This document shows, one piece after another, positions 13,680-25,675 of a DNA stretch of 64,000 nucleotides. Numbering within the stretch: the stretch's first letter is position 1; each line of letters opens with the position of its first letter. The stretch is taken from positions 2,232,001 through 2,296,000 of the forward strand of contig JABWDB010000015.1 of the NCBI GenBank assembly GCA_019614645.1, read 5' to 3'. Both the position numbers and the translations under genes were made by a program. Source of the DNA: Stratiolaelaps scimitus (Eukaryota; Arthropoda; Arachnida; Mesostigmata; Laelapidae). A model generated the notes under the pieces. It had not been told where the DNA came from, ran no database searches, and worked only from the letters and a program-made list of their open reading frames with translations.

Positions 13680-14330
13680 TCTTTTCTATTATATTTCTGT
13701 TGAGTCGCATCAAAGCAATCATCATTCAATATCGGCGGGCAGCGCCGTGGCGGAAGAGAACCCGATACGGGAGGCGAGCAAATTTCGACATGGTGAATAG
13801 TTGCAATCGTTCCGCTAGCAGAAACGCTCCAGCACTCGGTGGCATGGTCCATGATCCGAGCCATGTATGCAGCGAAGACCGGCCGGACTTGGAATTGATT
13901 CGACGGATCGAGTTGCGCCTGTCCCCTGATGGTTTCGGTTACGTTTACTTCGGCCCGGTTCGCTGATGACGCTAGCCAGAGTCAATTCAGATTGCCCGCC
14001 ACTTTCAGGCAATCAGCCCCGAGTCAGGCGACGAGAGCAGCACGAAATGGCTGGCCAGCCAGCCAGCAAGCCTAGGACCGAGTTGGGGTAACCAGATGCC
14101 ATTTCGATCGCTGCTTGATGGCATCGCACTCATTTCCGTGTCGATTGCTCGTCGACGTGCTCCACGTCAGCGCTCCACACACAGCCGCAGAAGCATTGCT
14201 TTGTCAAGTCGCAAAGAACCACAACTTCCACTTCATCAGCACGGCGGCGATCGCGGTCACCGGGACGGCGCCGGCGTAAAGAGATTGAGACGAACGTCGA
14301 GGATCGAGGATCGCGCGAGGTTAGCACTCA

Positions 14331-14416
14331 TTGTTGTTGCTGCTGTTGTTGTTGCTGTTGTTGTTGCTGCGGTTGTTGCTGCGGTTGTTGCTGTTGTTGT
14401 TGCTGCGGTTGTTGTC
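14331..14416. repeat. (TTG)n/(CTG)n-type triplet tract
   Basis: An 86-bp imperfect run of TTG, CTG and CGG triplets. On the minus strand it would encode a Gln-rich stretch, but stops lie in frame on both sides (TGA at each end), so it is not part of a continuous coding exon as read here. Confidence 0.85.
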
Positions 14417-17400
14417 TATTTCAGTTCATCCGCCCCGTCGGACCGCGGCGCTGCTCGTCTATGCGAAGGTAGCCTGTGTTGCGGCCGCATCTATCTCTCT
14501 GCAGCCGTTCGCTCCGCAAACGGCAGTTGTTGTTAGCAGCAACGGCGGTTTCGTTCCACCGATGACGGTGTCTATCTGTGTGTGTGTATGTATGTTTATC
14601 TCGGAGCTGAGATTGGATCGTATTAGCTTCGGCTTACTTGCACGCTGATAGCTTCGCTTGGCCGGCCGGCCGGCGCGGCCTGCCTGCTCTGGCCGTTGCG
14701 GTGCGATTTGTGCTGCGGCTGTTCGTCTAATTTTCGTTGATTTTTTTTTTGTGTGGCCACTGCCATTTTTGTTCACCTAATGGTGAGGGCCGTCGCATCG
14801 ACGCCCAGCGTCCTGCCATTGCAGGGTATCACATATAGGTGCACATATTTACATTGCATGTCTACAGTTACACACCTGACATAGGCAGAATGAGATAGAG
14901 GGGGGAGAGATAGAGAGAGTGAGAGAAAACAGAGAGAGCTCATAGGGAATCGGGGGCACTCGAGGGACGAGGTTGTCGATGCTTCGACGGCTGATGATGC
15001 CAGCGAGAACTGCTTCTGCTACCGGCTGACATTTGCTGACCTCGCTACGCTCGTGCGCTAACGATGTTGACCCCCGGGACGGTTCGTTAGTGAATGTCGA
15101 TTCGTGAGAGGCGCCTCGAGCTGATTCTTGTGTTGTTATTATATAGATATATATATATATATATGTATTTTTATACTTCATTCTTGTGTTCGGCCGAGAG
15201 GAATACGACACAAGTATCCTTTTTTCGGTAGTGCATCATTTAGTGGTTTGGTTTATGGCACACGCAGACGGAAGGAAGAGGTATCGAAGAAAATCGACAA
15301 AACGTCATCCGGCAACGGGGGGACCACGCCACTAATCAAAATAACAACACCGCTCGAGCAGCAAAGATGATTAGAATAATAACAATAATGATGATGATGA
15401 TGATGATAACAGCGATAATAAGTATAATCGAAGTATGGTAGCAATTTGTAAGTAGATGTTATTATAGTAATAATAATAATAATATAATAGTAATGTACAG
15501 ACCTCGCTCAACCGAGCCATGGCGAAATTCACACTATCAACAGGGAAAGCGTGGATCGTCATCCCGTTGTTTCGGCAGCAGAGAACGCGAGAGACAGCGG
15601 ATTTGCATCTCAATGGAAATTCGTCGAACAATTTGCCACCTCTCACCTCGGCTTGTCCACGGCTGGAACAAGCTTCCATTTGGCGGTGGCTTTTGCGTTG
15701 CCGCTAGACGAACATATACCGAAGCTATGTACACAATCGATTTGTGTCGTTGTGCCGCCAACGGGAAGCCGATTTTGTATCGAACGAGAAAAAACGGAAA
15801 ACAACGAATCGGACGAGAGACGAGTGAAAATTCACATCTGTGAATAAACACACGCACACGCAACGGCAGAAATCGTCGACACAGAGAGAATGGTAGTGGG
15901 CAGTTGAATCTTTCGTGAGTGTGACACGACGATGCGGCGGCGATTCGCCGTCCGAACTCGCACGGCTTTTGAGTGACTCCATTCGTCTCTATCAATCAGA
16001 CCATCGGAATCAAGACACTGCGAGTGTATTGAGTTGGCTCTGTATGTTTTATCGCGGCGGCGTCGTCCATTCTTGAAACATTCACCGGGTCAGTGATTTT
16101 TGCAATAGGCTGACAGATGACGGCCGATACAGATGCGGTTCGGGGAAATTCAACAAGTCCAAGCTTACTATTCTTCTATGACATCGTGTCTTGCATTGTC
16201 TATATCGAGTAGCGCTTTTCGTCAGGGCAGTGATTGTATCGATGCGGGATAAGCCATAGCATGTATGTTATGACAAATAAAAACAAAGTATAGATTAATT
16301 ACTATTGTCTTTTGGCGTTGCGAAGCACAGTTTCGCGGGTAGACCCTCACTCGTCGACGGATGGGTCTACAACAGCGGCACCTGTGCGAGACATTTCCAG
16401 GAGAGCAATCTCGGCCTATTTTCTAGCGAAATTATATCTATATTTTAATTAGTCCTTAAAAATTTGTGCATAAACGTGCGTGCCCCGCAGCGACGATGTC
16501 GGCTAGTAGCGATTTTCTAGTTCATGGCCGAAATGTCTCGGACAATTTCAATTTCACATATTTGACTATAGTTGACGATTTTCAACAACTCACACAGACC
16601 TCAGCACGCGCAGGGCGTCCAGGTCCATTCACCCAATGAGTTCTACGACAGTCGGCCATTCAATGATCTCGACCATACTCGGGGTCACGAATAATGCCAG
16701 AGAACAGTAAACACCACAAGCGTAACCTCCCGATACACGACACCGGACCGCCGGACCGCCGATCCGCGAACGGTGGTAAGCGTTGCCACCGTTGACAATG
16801 AACGCGGGCAACAGCACCAGCACAGCCATGGCGTTCATTATCGATCGCAACGGTAGCAATCAGCGTTACCCCTGCGAAACCAAAGCAAAATCCCCTCATT
16901 CCCCTCCGCTCTGATCTATTCCAGATCTCCTTCTGTCTCTCTCTCTCTCTCTCTCTCTCTGGCGACTCAACCAATCCGATCCCCCGTGCGTTCCCGTTGG
17001 CCGCCGGCCGGCCGGCTAGTCAATACACACAATAGGCATATTGTTCGGGGAGACGGCGGCAACCTGCCTCGATTTTCTCGGCTTTTTTTCCCCCCGCGAC
17101 GAGCGCAACGGTGGGGAGCAACGATGTTTTACGACAATTTTTCGAGCTCGTTCCCGCAACTCGTCGTCAGCATATTGACGATAGACGCGAACATGGCCTC
17201 TAGAGCGGCGCAGCAGTTATCTGTCCGTCCGTTCGTTCGTCGGCTGCTGTCACACAACCATCAGCATCGCGCGCGCCACGATCCGCCGGCGCCAGCCACC
17301 GTGAACCATGAACCACGAATGACAACAATGCACCGGGCGTCAACGAGGGAAAAGAAATCATTTCGATTTGCCGATGTCGGCAGCAGCAGCTCCTCTACGG

Positions 17401-17759
17401 ACGCTTCTGTTTAGACGCGTTTTTTGTCCACTGTTTGTCGAGCACATCGATGGTTACTTGCCTCGCCTCGTTTCGACATCCAACGTCGCCTTTTTTTCCT
17501 CAGCTCCAGAAAAAGGCTCTTTTCATTTTCGAGCAGAATTTTCTTTTTGCCTTTTCATTCTCGCTATCCTTTCCTCGGTTTTCTGCCTTCCATCAATTCG
17601 CGGTAGCTGTGTATGCCTCGGTGTCTGCGAGTATGGAAAATGCTCATTATTCTAACGCTTCAGAGTCGTCGGACGATACAGCCGCTGAGGTTTGGGATAA
17701 TGGCATCCACTAGGCTGTGTCTGTTATTGGTTAGCCGCAGAGCGTGTATTGAAAGCGCT

Positions 17760-17763
17760 TATA

Positions 17764-17807
<44 letters not shown>
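17760..17807. repeat. (TA)n microsatellite
   Basis: A 48-bp TA tract with a single GT interruption; one of 23 similar tracts in the window. Confidence 0.95.
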
Positions 17808-17809
<2 letters not shown>

Positions 17810-17906
17810 GTATATGGTCTCATTGTGAGCCCAGGCTCTATACAGGCACACCATGTTACGGAACGCGTATAGCATCACGAGCTTAGGCGGGAGCCCTCGC
17901 ACAATA

Positions 17907-17968
17907 TGGCAATTGGTAGTTGGCTAGACTTTGAGCATCAGGTCTAACGATCGGGTTCGCAGAACGCC
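17907..17968 (+). repeat. tRNA-like sequence
   Basis: TTGGTAGTTGGCTAGAC resembles a D-arm/A-box, and ATCGGGTTCGCAGAACG at about 17950-17966 resembles a B-box/T-arm with mismatches. The acceptor stem is not evident. A decayed SINE head is the simplest reading. Confidence 0.35.
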
Positions 17969-19317
17969 TGACTGGCATAGTTCTAACAGAGGAGGGTTTC
18001 AAAGGTTTTCGGAGGACACTCTTTTATCGGCCCATCTGATATAGATACCAACCATTTCAACCGTTGTAGAAGTTGGCCTTTTGCATAAACATCTTACACA
18101 CCATCCAATATGAACTGCTTGTATATAGTTATTTTATCCGTGAGAGGGCTGTACGCGCACGGTAAACGAGACCAGAAAAACGCTCGCCAAATCGAATAGT
18201 TGCTCCTACCAAACAATAAATCATTATGATTGCCGTGAACAGGTGTACGCCGTACAACCCGTTGTAATTTACGATTGTTCTTCCTCCACGAAGTATCATT
18301 CGCATCATAAAAGTGCTAATTCCATAGAATTGCTTCACAATTCTCATCATTCTCCCATTAACACATCGTCGACACATCGACAAGGGACCATTACTTTGCC
18401 AAATGCTACAGCCACAATATCGATGATACATTCATTTTGGTGTCGCTGTTTATAAAATTTCAATTGTATGTATGTATATATATATATTTATATATATCTG
18501 TGAATAGTCTCTTATATATGTATATATATATCTGTGAAATGTACACGTGCAAATGAAATAGAGCAGTGTTCATTTAAACGATATTGACAGGCGCTCTGAT
18601 CGTCGGGCCACGCAACAACAATTCGAAACGACAATTCGACAAAGGACTCTCGACACCGACCGAGAGTTGTCCGCGGCAGATCATCGGACCCGCTTGTGAC
18701 GCCGGTAGGTGGTTCCCCTCTTGAGCAAGATCCCTTTCACAGCCTGACATCATGGACTGGAGCGCCATATCGTTCGAAAACATCTCTCGAGCGCTCCAGA
18801 CCCCCTCCCCCCCGCCTTACAACAACAAAAAAAAACGAGCCTTCTCGACTGCCAGTCAGTTCAGCCGACGATGAGACAGCACAATACGATACGGCACCGG
18901 CGGCGGCGGCGGCGCACAGCCGTACGCCAGCGTCGGCATCGACAACAGCTCAGCGGCTAGAGCAGCGCCGGGATCCGCCGGCGCAACAACCCTACGGTGA
19001 GAGAACAGTAGCGTCTCGATGGATTGACGGCGACGGCGGCGGCGTCAGCGGTAGGGAACATGGGCGAACAATATCAGACGACGACCCCCCGGCGAGGGAA
19101 CGACTCCATTAGCTTCCCCCCGCCCGCCCCCCCGCGAGCGAACGTGACGAATACAGCCCTCAACAGCATGGACGCTCACAGCGTCATCATTATCGTCACC
19201 AGCATCGAGATCAAGATGGGCTCGCATAGGTACGGTCGCCCTGTTGCCCCGCTTCGAGTTGTTACCGACACCGACGCTGGCAGCGGCAACCTGCCCGTCA
19301 ACAGCAGAAGATCAACG

Positions 19318-19375
19318 CCAACAACAACAACATCACCAGCAACAACAACAGCAACACCAGCAACAACAACATCAA
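19318..19375. repeat. (CAA)n/(CAG)n-type triplet tract
   Basis: A run of AAC/ACA triplets with CAC and CAG interruptions, about 58 bp. On the plus strand it gives a Thr-rich open frame that ends at 19380. No coding support. Confidence 0.85.
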
Positions 19376-21327
19376 CGTGAACGAGGTAAACGCACGAAAA
19401 GCTCAGGAAAATAAGGCAGAAAGAAGAACTCCAGAAATGCGAATGGCGCATCTGGAGCGTTTAGCTTCTGCTGCATGCCCAATGCCGCGCCTGAATGATG
19501 CTGCGCCAACGGCCGCGGCCGCAAACCGACGAGCCACAAGGGGTAGAGCCGTAGTTCGATGTCAGACGGGGATTTCTCTTCTGATCCCTTTTATTCGGCG
19601 TGGTAATTTTTTCGTACCCGAATCCGGAGAGGAACTAGTGTTATATCTGTTGCCGCTGCTGTCGTTGCGGCGGTGGCTGCTACTGGCTTCTGCTGCTGCT
19701 CTGATTTAGCTGTCGCTATTCGCCTTCTGCACCACGTGACGCAACCAGCGTCGACAGACGTTACGGGCGTTTTATGCCGGCCAAAGCTCGACGTCGAAGC
19801 TGAAGCGACCGACTCCCCATGCTTTCCGCTGTGTGATCTGCGCTCAGGCGGCGGCGGCAACAGGGCAACTTCAGCTTCCGCAGTGCAGCGCCGCCGCAAC
19901 CGCTTCCTTCAGAAGGTCAACGTCCCTTCTCCGGACGCAATTTACCCCTCACGGAGCAGCCTGTCCCTACCGACGGCTGTCTACCGTGTCCCCTTAGCAT
20001 CTCGTGCTCTGGGCCCTCTGGGTATTCTTTGCGTCTTTTTGTCGTAAACCTCCTCATCCTCACCGTCGATCCCGGTGCTCGATTCGTGCTACGTGCTTGC
20101 TCGATCCAACTTTCCCTAGGACTCTGGAAACGGCCACCTCGTCCACGGCTCACCACAGGGTTGGCTCTACGCGCGGCGCCGCTACCAGCACAGCTTGTGG
20201 CTCGCGATGAATAATACATATAGGAACGATGATAGTATCCAGTAGCGCCTCAGGTTTCGTCTGCTACTTCGGCGCGTCCTCTTAAGTATCCGAGCGCGGC
20301 GGGCCAAGCTGGACCAAGCTGTAGGGCCTGAAGACGGGCTGACCAGAAAACTTCAGCCGACAGTAGTAGTGTCTGGCTGAGGTTCACAGAAGAAGCGAGA
20401 GGCATGAGGCGTAAGAGTGATTCGAGAGAGAGAGAGAGAGAGGTAGATCGAGGGTGAGGCAGAGAGGGTGAGAGAGACACGTCGGTCGAAGTCGAGGAAC
20501 CGAAACTGCCGACAACGGAAGGAGCTAAAAGGGAGACGAAGGACCACGAAGCGCCGAAGCTGGCCGCCAGCAGTAGAACGTCGGCGGCACAAACTGACCT
20601 GGACTTCAGACGACTTGGTCCTCGGGAAGAAAAGAACACTCGCGCCGCTACCGCTGCCCTGTTTTGCTGCTCGTCTCACTGCTGTTGCTCGACGGCCGCC
20701 GTTCGCTTCGGCCACATGGCTGCTGCTGCTGCTGTCGCTGCAGAAGCACGAGACACTCGGAGCAGAGGCTTGCTGCCGAGCTGAAGATCGACGAAAAGCG
20801 ACGGCGGGCGAGCTGAAACAGCGTCCGCGCAATCCCTGCCCAGCCTCTCGGACTCGAGACCCGGCAGGCGAGCGACCGTTGCTTGAGGCCGACGGCGGTC
20901 ACAGCAGTATAACCGGCATGTTGTTCGCCTCCCCAACTTTAACGGCAGAGGGAGGGCAGAAGAAACAGCAGCGCCGTCATCTTTTTTCTGGTTTCGGCGC
21001 CAGCATCAACGCTGTTACTGTAACCGAACAAGAAGAGACGAACGGCGAACGATATCCAACGGACCGACGAATGTGCTCGCCAGCATGACCATGTGGATGC
21101 TGCCAGTCATGCTGTGGTTGGAGGCTGTAGTTGCTGGCTGCCGACGCCACCACCGGCCTCGCTGTCCCTCTTTGTTGTAGTTGCGGCTGCCGAAGGGAGT
21201 AACGACTTCAGCAGCATGGCCAGCATTCGTCATCGACAATGTTCGTACACACGGTCCGTGCTCAAAGCTGCTATAGCCATTTGCTACAGTGCTACAATAC
21301 AACGCTAGAGCGACCACACCACCTCCA
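19376..21327. other. GC-richer block, no gene assigned
   Basis: Contains a (GA)n run at about 20423-20442 and overlapping long frames on both strands, which reflect the high G+C rather than coding. One 206-codon frame (20468-21088) is highly basic at its start and has no recognisable domain. Confidence 0.45.
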
Positions 21328-21334
21328 CAGCAGT

Positions 21335-21368
<34 letters not shown>
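21328..21368. repeat. (CAG)n triplet tract
   Basis: A 41-bp AGC/CAG run with one TAG and one CAA interruption. Confidence 0.9.
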
Positions 21369-23006
21369 TTGACTGCCTGCGTGGCTGTCTCAGTTTGTCG
21401 GTTTTTGTGCCGCCAATGCCGTACCTCTGCAACGGCTGCAACCGTCGCTGCTACCGATGGCTGCCAGCGGTCGGGCAGCTATCGTCGATCGACGCCGATC
21501 GATGAGATTCGTCGCGTCGATCCGAGCTACCAGCAAGCACATGACCGGCTCATATCGCCGTTAGCATCCGGTTTTGCTAACAACAACTACGTTATTACAC
21601 ATGGAGATGTTTTAGAGAAGGTAGACCACCACTAATTGGCGAGACGGGTCGAGGGAGGGTCGCGCGACAAGAGGTCCCTCGTACCTCGCTGACGTCAGTA
21701 GCGACTCACTAGCAGCAAACGCACAGCGAACTGTCCTGTTAGCTGCGGCTGGAACGCTAGAGACAGCAAACTGTGCCATCGGTGGACGAAGCATACAGTA
21801 GATATTCCGGGCTGACTCTACTAGTTAACACAATGTCCACGGTACAAGTGCTTGTTCGGCAGCTTGTTTCATGCGACGGACAAGCACTTTGAATGGAAAT
21901 GTGCAACGGCGGGGATCGAACCCCGGCACCTTCGTATCTCGAGACGCGGAGCATGCCATCATAACGCCAGCAGTTACGCATGTCACCGGCGTAGACTGCG
22001 AGTTGAGAGAAGAAGAAGCCTAAGTGTAGGGTAGACAGGGGCTGAAGCCCTGAGATGTTCCGCCGTGAGAGCGAGTCAGAGCTCGAGAGGGGCTCACTCA
22101 CCACTGCCCGTCGAATTGACGTCGTCCTGACGAACAATGATAGGAACAGCATATAGGGATGCGGCGCTACACGCACCGATGTGTGGCAACACCATCGGCG
22201 CCTCGGGGAACGAGATACAACGGCCGGCCACGAAATCGCCGCCAACGATCGGAGCGAAGATCGACAACAGGGCCGGGCCTTGTTGATCTGACGGATCGCG
22301 GCGGCGGCGGCGGCTAATGATCGCGCCACAGCGCGTCCACCAGACCCAAAACAGATGAGGGATCAGTAAGTGTAACAAGTGGGGCTTGGGGGGGTGAGGG
22401 GGGGTGAAGGAAGAGTCCAAAGGAAAAGTATAATATACGAGAGGAAAATGGCGATACCCGAAGATCAACTGAGTGATTGACTGACTCGACGCGAAGATGA
22501 TGTGGGGCAGCATACGGTACATTGCATGAATGTATGACTTGAGACGACTTAAGCGTCAAACATCGCGCGGGCACACGTGAAGGGCGTTGTGCATGATAAG
22601 CAAAAAAGGGATTGCTGAACATGGCTCCCCAACACGCATCACACTTCTACAGGTGGTGTACAATTGCTTAAGTGTGGTGGGTATATTGGTTTTACGTGAA
22701 TTGTATACGTTCGAGTTGTGACATATGCAGTGGTGAGTGTAAACTTAAGACAGTCGTATATTTCGAGAAATCGATAAAAAGAATACACATTTGAGGCGTT
22801 GGTTCTGTATCAGATATCATATCAGAGTAACGTAGATGCCAAAAAGAACAGCGCATATGACGGCGCAAACAGCGTGCTACAATGAAATGTGTCATTTTTT
22901 GGGTGCGCAAAATCAAGGGTCACCCTGAGTTATCGCGTGTTCTCGCTGGGTTGATTCTCGCTTCCTTGTGCTAATTAGTACCGTGTGGTACGCCCTCGCT
23001 AATTAC
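21369..23006. other. No gene recognised
   Basis: Holds the tRNA-like sequence at 21905-21985 and a (GGC)n run near 22300-22314. A weak reverse-transcriptase-like peptide on the minus strand (MCILFIDFSK, 22761-22790) is discussed under findings. Nothing else is supported. Confidence 0.45.
21905..21985 (-). repeat. tRNA-like SINE head or tRNA pseudogene
   Basis: On the minus strand there is a B-box/T-arm GGGGTTCGATCCCCG (plus about 21910-21924), preceded by GGCATGCTCCGCGTCTCGAG at the spacing of an anticodon arm. The 5' and 3' ends do not pair as an acceptor stem, so it is likely a relic or SINE head rather than a tRNA gene. Confidence 0.45.
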
Positions 23007-23592
23007 AACGCTAAATATTCGTTTTTGGCGTACAATCAACGAGATTTAGCAGAACCTGGCGACAACGCAAGGTACCGCAAGGCACCAGAATTGATTTTCG
23101 ATTAACTTACCTCGATACTCAGCCAAACAAGCCGTTATGGATTTGATCTGTGGCACGGTTGATAGCAATCACTGTGCATACAAAGCTACTAGGAAAAGCT
23201 CCTGATGCAACGAAAGGCAGACCTTGTTTCGTGCTGTGGGCAGCAGCAGCAACAACAAGAAATACATAGTTGTACATGATGACATCCTTCATTACTCGTG
23301 TGTGCGTATCCATCTCACGCCCTTATGGCATTGGGTAGTGCATTGTCGTATACTTACAAGTGTCGGAGTTCAGCTCGCGCGGGCGGTATCTGCAATGGCG
23401 ATACAAGATAGGCATAGTGTTATTATCAAACTTGTTCCTCCGTGCTCTGTATAAAGAGCTTTTCCTAGTCAGTTTTTTCACCCAGAACGAAAATCAATTC
23501 TGCTGCCTTGCGGTACCTTGCAGCACGAAGCGTTGTCGACAGGTTGTGCTAAATCTCGTTGATTGTATGCCAAAAAGCGAATATTTCACGTT
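23007..23592. mobile_element. ~586-bp element with ~95-105 bp inverted terminal repeats
   Basis: The left arm (23007-23100) and right arm (23488-23592) are long imperfect inverted repeats. Shared stretches include ATACAATCAACGAGATTTAG-type and AAGGTACCGCAAGGCA-type blocks; the right arm carries about 10 extra bases (23521-23530). The ~390-bp interior has no convincing coding frame. This architecture suits a non-autonomous DNA transposon (MITE or fold-back element). I could not define a target-site duplication, so the true ends may lie a little outside these arms. Confidence 0.7.
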
Positions 23593-23685
23593 ATAATAAT
23601 AGCGTATGGTGTATAGGCGTGGCAAACAGCGGGCTGGCATAGTCAGATTGCCTCACGCCGTCAAATGATTAGATCACCCTCGACT

Positions 23686-23785
23686 TAGGTCCAGGTAATA
23701 GGCCACTCGAATTAGGTCTACGTAATAGGCCACTCGAATTAGGTTCACGTAATAGGCCACTCGAATAAGGTCCACAAGATAGGTC
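23686..23785. repeat. 27-bp minisatellite, three full copies plus a partial
   Basis: Copies occupy 23686-23712, 23713-23739 and 23740-23766, followed by a degenerate partial copy to about 23785. The shared core is GTAATAGGCCACTCGAAT. Copies differ only in a few bases near the start. It lies about 95 bp right of the inverted-repeat element. Confidence 0.9.
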
Positions 23786-25504
23786 CCTTTTAGAGGGTTT
23801 CGTTTTTGAGGAGACGATAGTTCCCGTCCTGCTTAAGCGAATTCATATGAAATGCCATTCAGATTGCGAGGGAGGAACTGGGCCTTTGGCAACGTGCAGA
23901 CAGCTCAGAAGAGAAGCAACAAACAAGCATAGAGAATAACGACTAGATAAATCTAGCTTGGTGAATTGAAAGCCAAGCAATTCTCACTAAATCCACGATA
24001 CAATATATATATATATATATATCTGTGCAGATTAAGAGACAGGGATACAAGCATAAACGATTCCTGTCCCACGATTGGCGTCGCGTTCCGCCTGACAAAC
24101 GTTCGCGTTGACGAGTTCGGCTCGGTAATAATCATATATTGTCTCTGGTAATGAGAAAATTGCGCTCTGCGCGTGGGCCGACAACGAAAACAGCCACCGC
24201 CAGTGAACCAATGTACAAGACAACCACACACTTGCTGGCTCTGAACAGTGAGATCATCTGAGCGCTGGTAAACGCGTCGCGTTCAGCTGCACACTTCTGA
24301 CGCCGAGCTGACTGACGATTATCGCCGGTCGTACGTCGGTTTTGCATTTGGCGGCGGCGGTGGCGGTGGCGGCGGCGGCGGCGGTGGAGGCAGCCGTTGA
24401 CGACGTGGCCATCGGTCGAGACCGCAGGACGCGTGGCCCCCCTTGTTGGCCAGCCAACGGAGAACAAGTGGCATAACGACCGACCGTAATGTAACCGATT
24501 TGATCTGGCGCTCAACAACAGGTCTCAGATCCCGATACAATACCAGCACGGGAAGGGACGCATAGACCACAGTGGCCAACACGACAGTACGTGGCGCGTA
24601 CGCCGCCGAACGTCGGTGATAGCACCCGACCGACTGTGTATCGTTGAGCTCCGCCAGTCGCTCCCGTCGCCGCTGGGCGTCTCGGGGCAATAAAACAAAG
24701 CACTCAAACGGTAAAAACCAGATAAACGACCAGCTCCCCCTGAGATCATGTCGAGACCGTATGTGACGCCATCACCGCTCACAAGTTCGCTGTGCCGAGC
24801 GTTCGGGTGCTGTGATAAAGTGCACGATCGAAATGGAGACTGGGAACGTGTCCTTCAAGCGTGCCCTTCGAGTGAGCACGCGGGAGGGGAGACCAACACA
24901 TGGACGACACCGAGTCTCACCGTGCGACCTCTCTCGAACGCGACGAAGCCGTGACCAATGGGTGGCGCTTCTCGGTGTCAGGACATGACTGTCAGGATCA
25001 GGGATAACAATTCCTATTTGATTCTGGTCAGTACCGAGGATCCGATGCTGGCAATGACTTCCACGATCGTCCACTACACAGCGATGCTCTGCAGGAATAG
25101 ATATATATATTATATATATATATATATATATTCCTGTGAGCCACATCATTTTGCCCGGTGGCATTGCAGGACGCAGCCGAATTATAATAATAATCGGGTT
25201 CGACCAGATTTCATTGTAGTACGATGTCGAGGTTTGGGTAAAGGGTCCAACTACCGCAGTTTTGCGGCTAGCACTTCCAAGCATACAGGTTATTTTATTC
25301 GATGTACGATATTGATTACTACTGGTGTGTCTGTATCTCTCTCTCTCTCCACGAGCGAGCTCGACGGTATTGATGAGTGCCGATCCATGGATACTCACAA
25401 CAGGGCACTCCGGTCAATGCTTGTCGCCGAGCCGTGCACGTCTGGTTTCTGCGGTAGCCTGCGATGGTTCGTTTTGTTTTTGCCAGAGCCTAAAAGCCCC
25501 TCAC
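23786..25504. other. No gene recognised; (GGC)n and TA tracts
   Basis: TA tracts lie at 24002-24022 and 25100-25131 and a GGC/GGT tract at 24351-24390. The open frames that cross these tracts are composed mainly of repeat-derived residues. Confidence 0.5.
24351..24390. repeat. (GGC)n/(GGT)n triplet tract
   Basis: A 40-bp run of GGC with GGT interruptions. It produces a spurious poly-Pro or poly-Ala stretch on the minus strand. Confidence 0.9.
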
Positions 25505-25675
25505 CCCGGCTATACGAAACAATTAACTGTCTCGTGCAGGTCAACTGTTCGGGACATCGCGTGTAGATCTTGTCAAACTTCACAGTGCACTTCTGCATCA
25601 AGTTGATTCCAACGTCGAAGTTCAAGACGTTCAACAATTCCACGATAATATCGTTGGATCGCAGCTTTCCGCCAT
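25505..25675 (-). CDS. Candidate isolated coding exon, unrecognised protein
   Basis: The minus strand has a possible acceptor (ccgcag at 25676-25681) and donor (gtgagg at 25499-25504) around an open frame with coding-like codon use. It encodes DIIVELLNVLNFDVGINLMQ, then KCTVKFDKIYTRCPEQLTC. The four Cys in the open frame and hydrophobic patterning look protein-like, but I recognise no family, and the opposite strand is also open. It could be chance. Confidence 0.15.

Larger units (their letters stand above)
9401..14330. other. GC-richer block with triplet repeats, no gene assigned
   Basis: The base composition shifts by eye to higher G+C. There are GGC/GCG runs near 10325-10350, an 18-bp tandem (ACCATC[G/A]CCGAGTGGGAC) at about 10369-10404, a poly-C run near 10986-10999, and TA tracts at 13607-13634 and 13651-13679. 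A long open frame at 10570-11457 is listed separately. The block could be a 5' or regulatory region of a neighbouring gene, but no exon is recognised. Confidence 0.45.
14417..19317. other. GC-richer block, no gene assigned
   Basis: Contains a TA tract at 15147-15164, ATG/ATA triplet runs at about 15385-15492, a (CT)n run at 16937-16961, a long TA tract at 17760-17807 and a duplicated TATATATATCTGTGAA motif at about 18482-18538. Open frames are many but show no recognisable domains. The tRNA-like sequence at 17907-17968 is listed separately. Confidence 0.5.

Noticed and set aside
14331..14416. Poly-Gln stretch as part of a transcription-factor exon
   Set aside because: On the minus strand the Gln-rich frame is closed by a stop on each side within about 30 codons, with no splice sites to rescue it; treated as a microsatellite.
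20353..21088. Overlapping frames of 159 and 206 codons on opposite strands
   Set aside because: Both reflect high G+C and repeat-rich sequence; neither shows a domain, and both strands open at once argues for composition.
21905..21985. Functional tRNA gene
   Set aside because: The T-arm is good but the 5' and 3' ends do not pair into an acceptor stem.
24958..25566. 202-codon plus-strand open frame
   Set aside because: It passes through a TA tract and an AAT run and has no domain; the minus strand over its end looks at least as coding-like.
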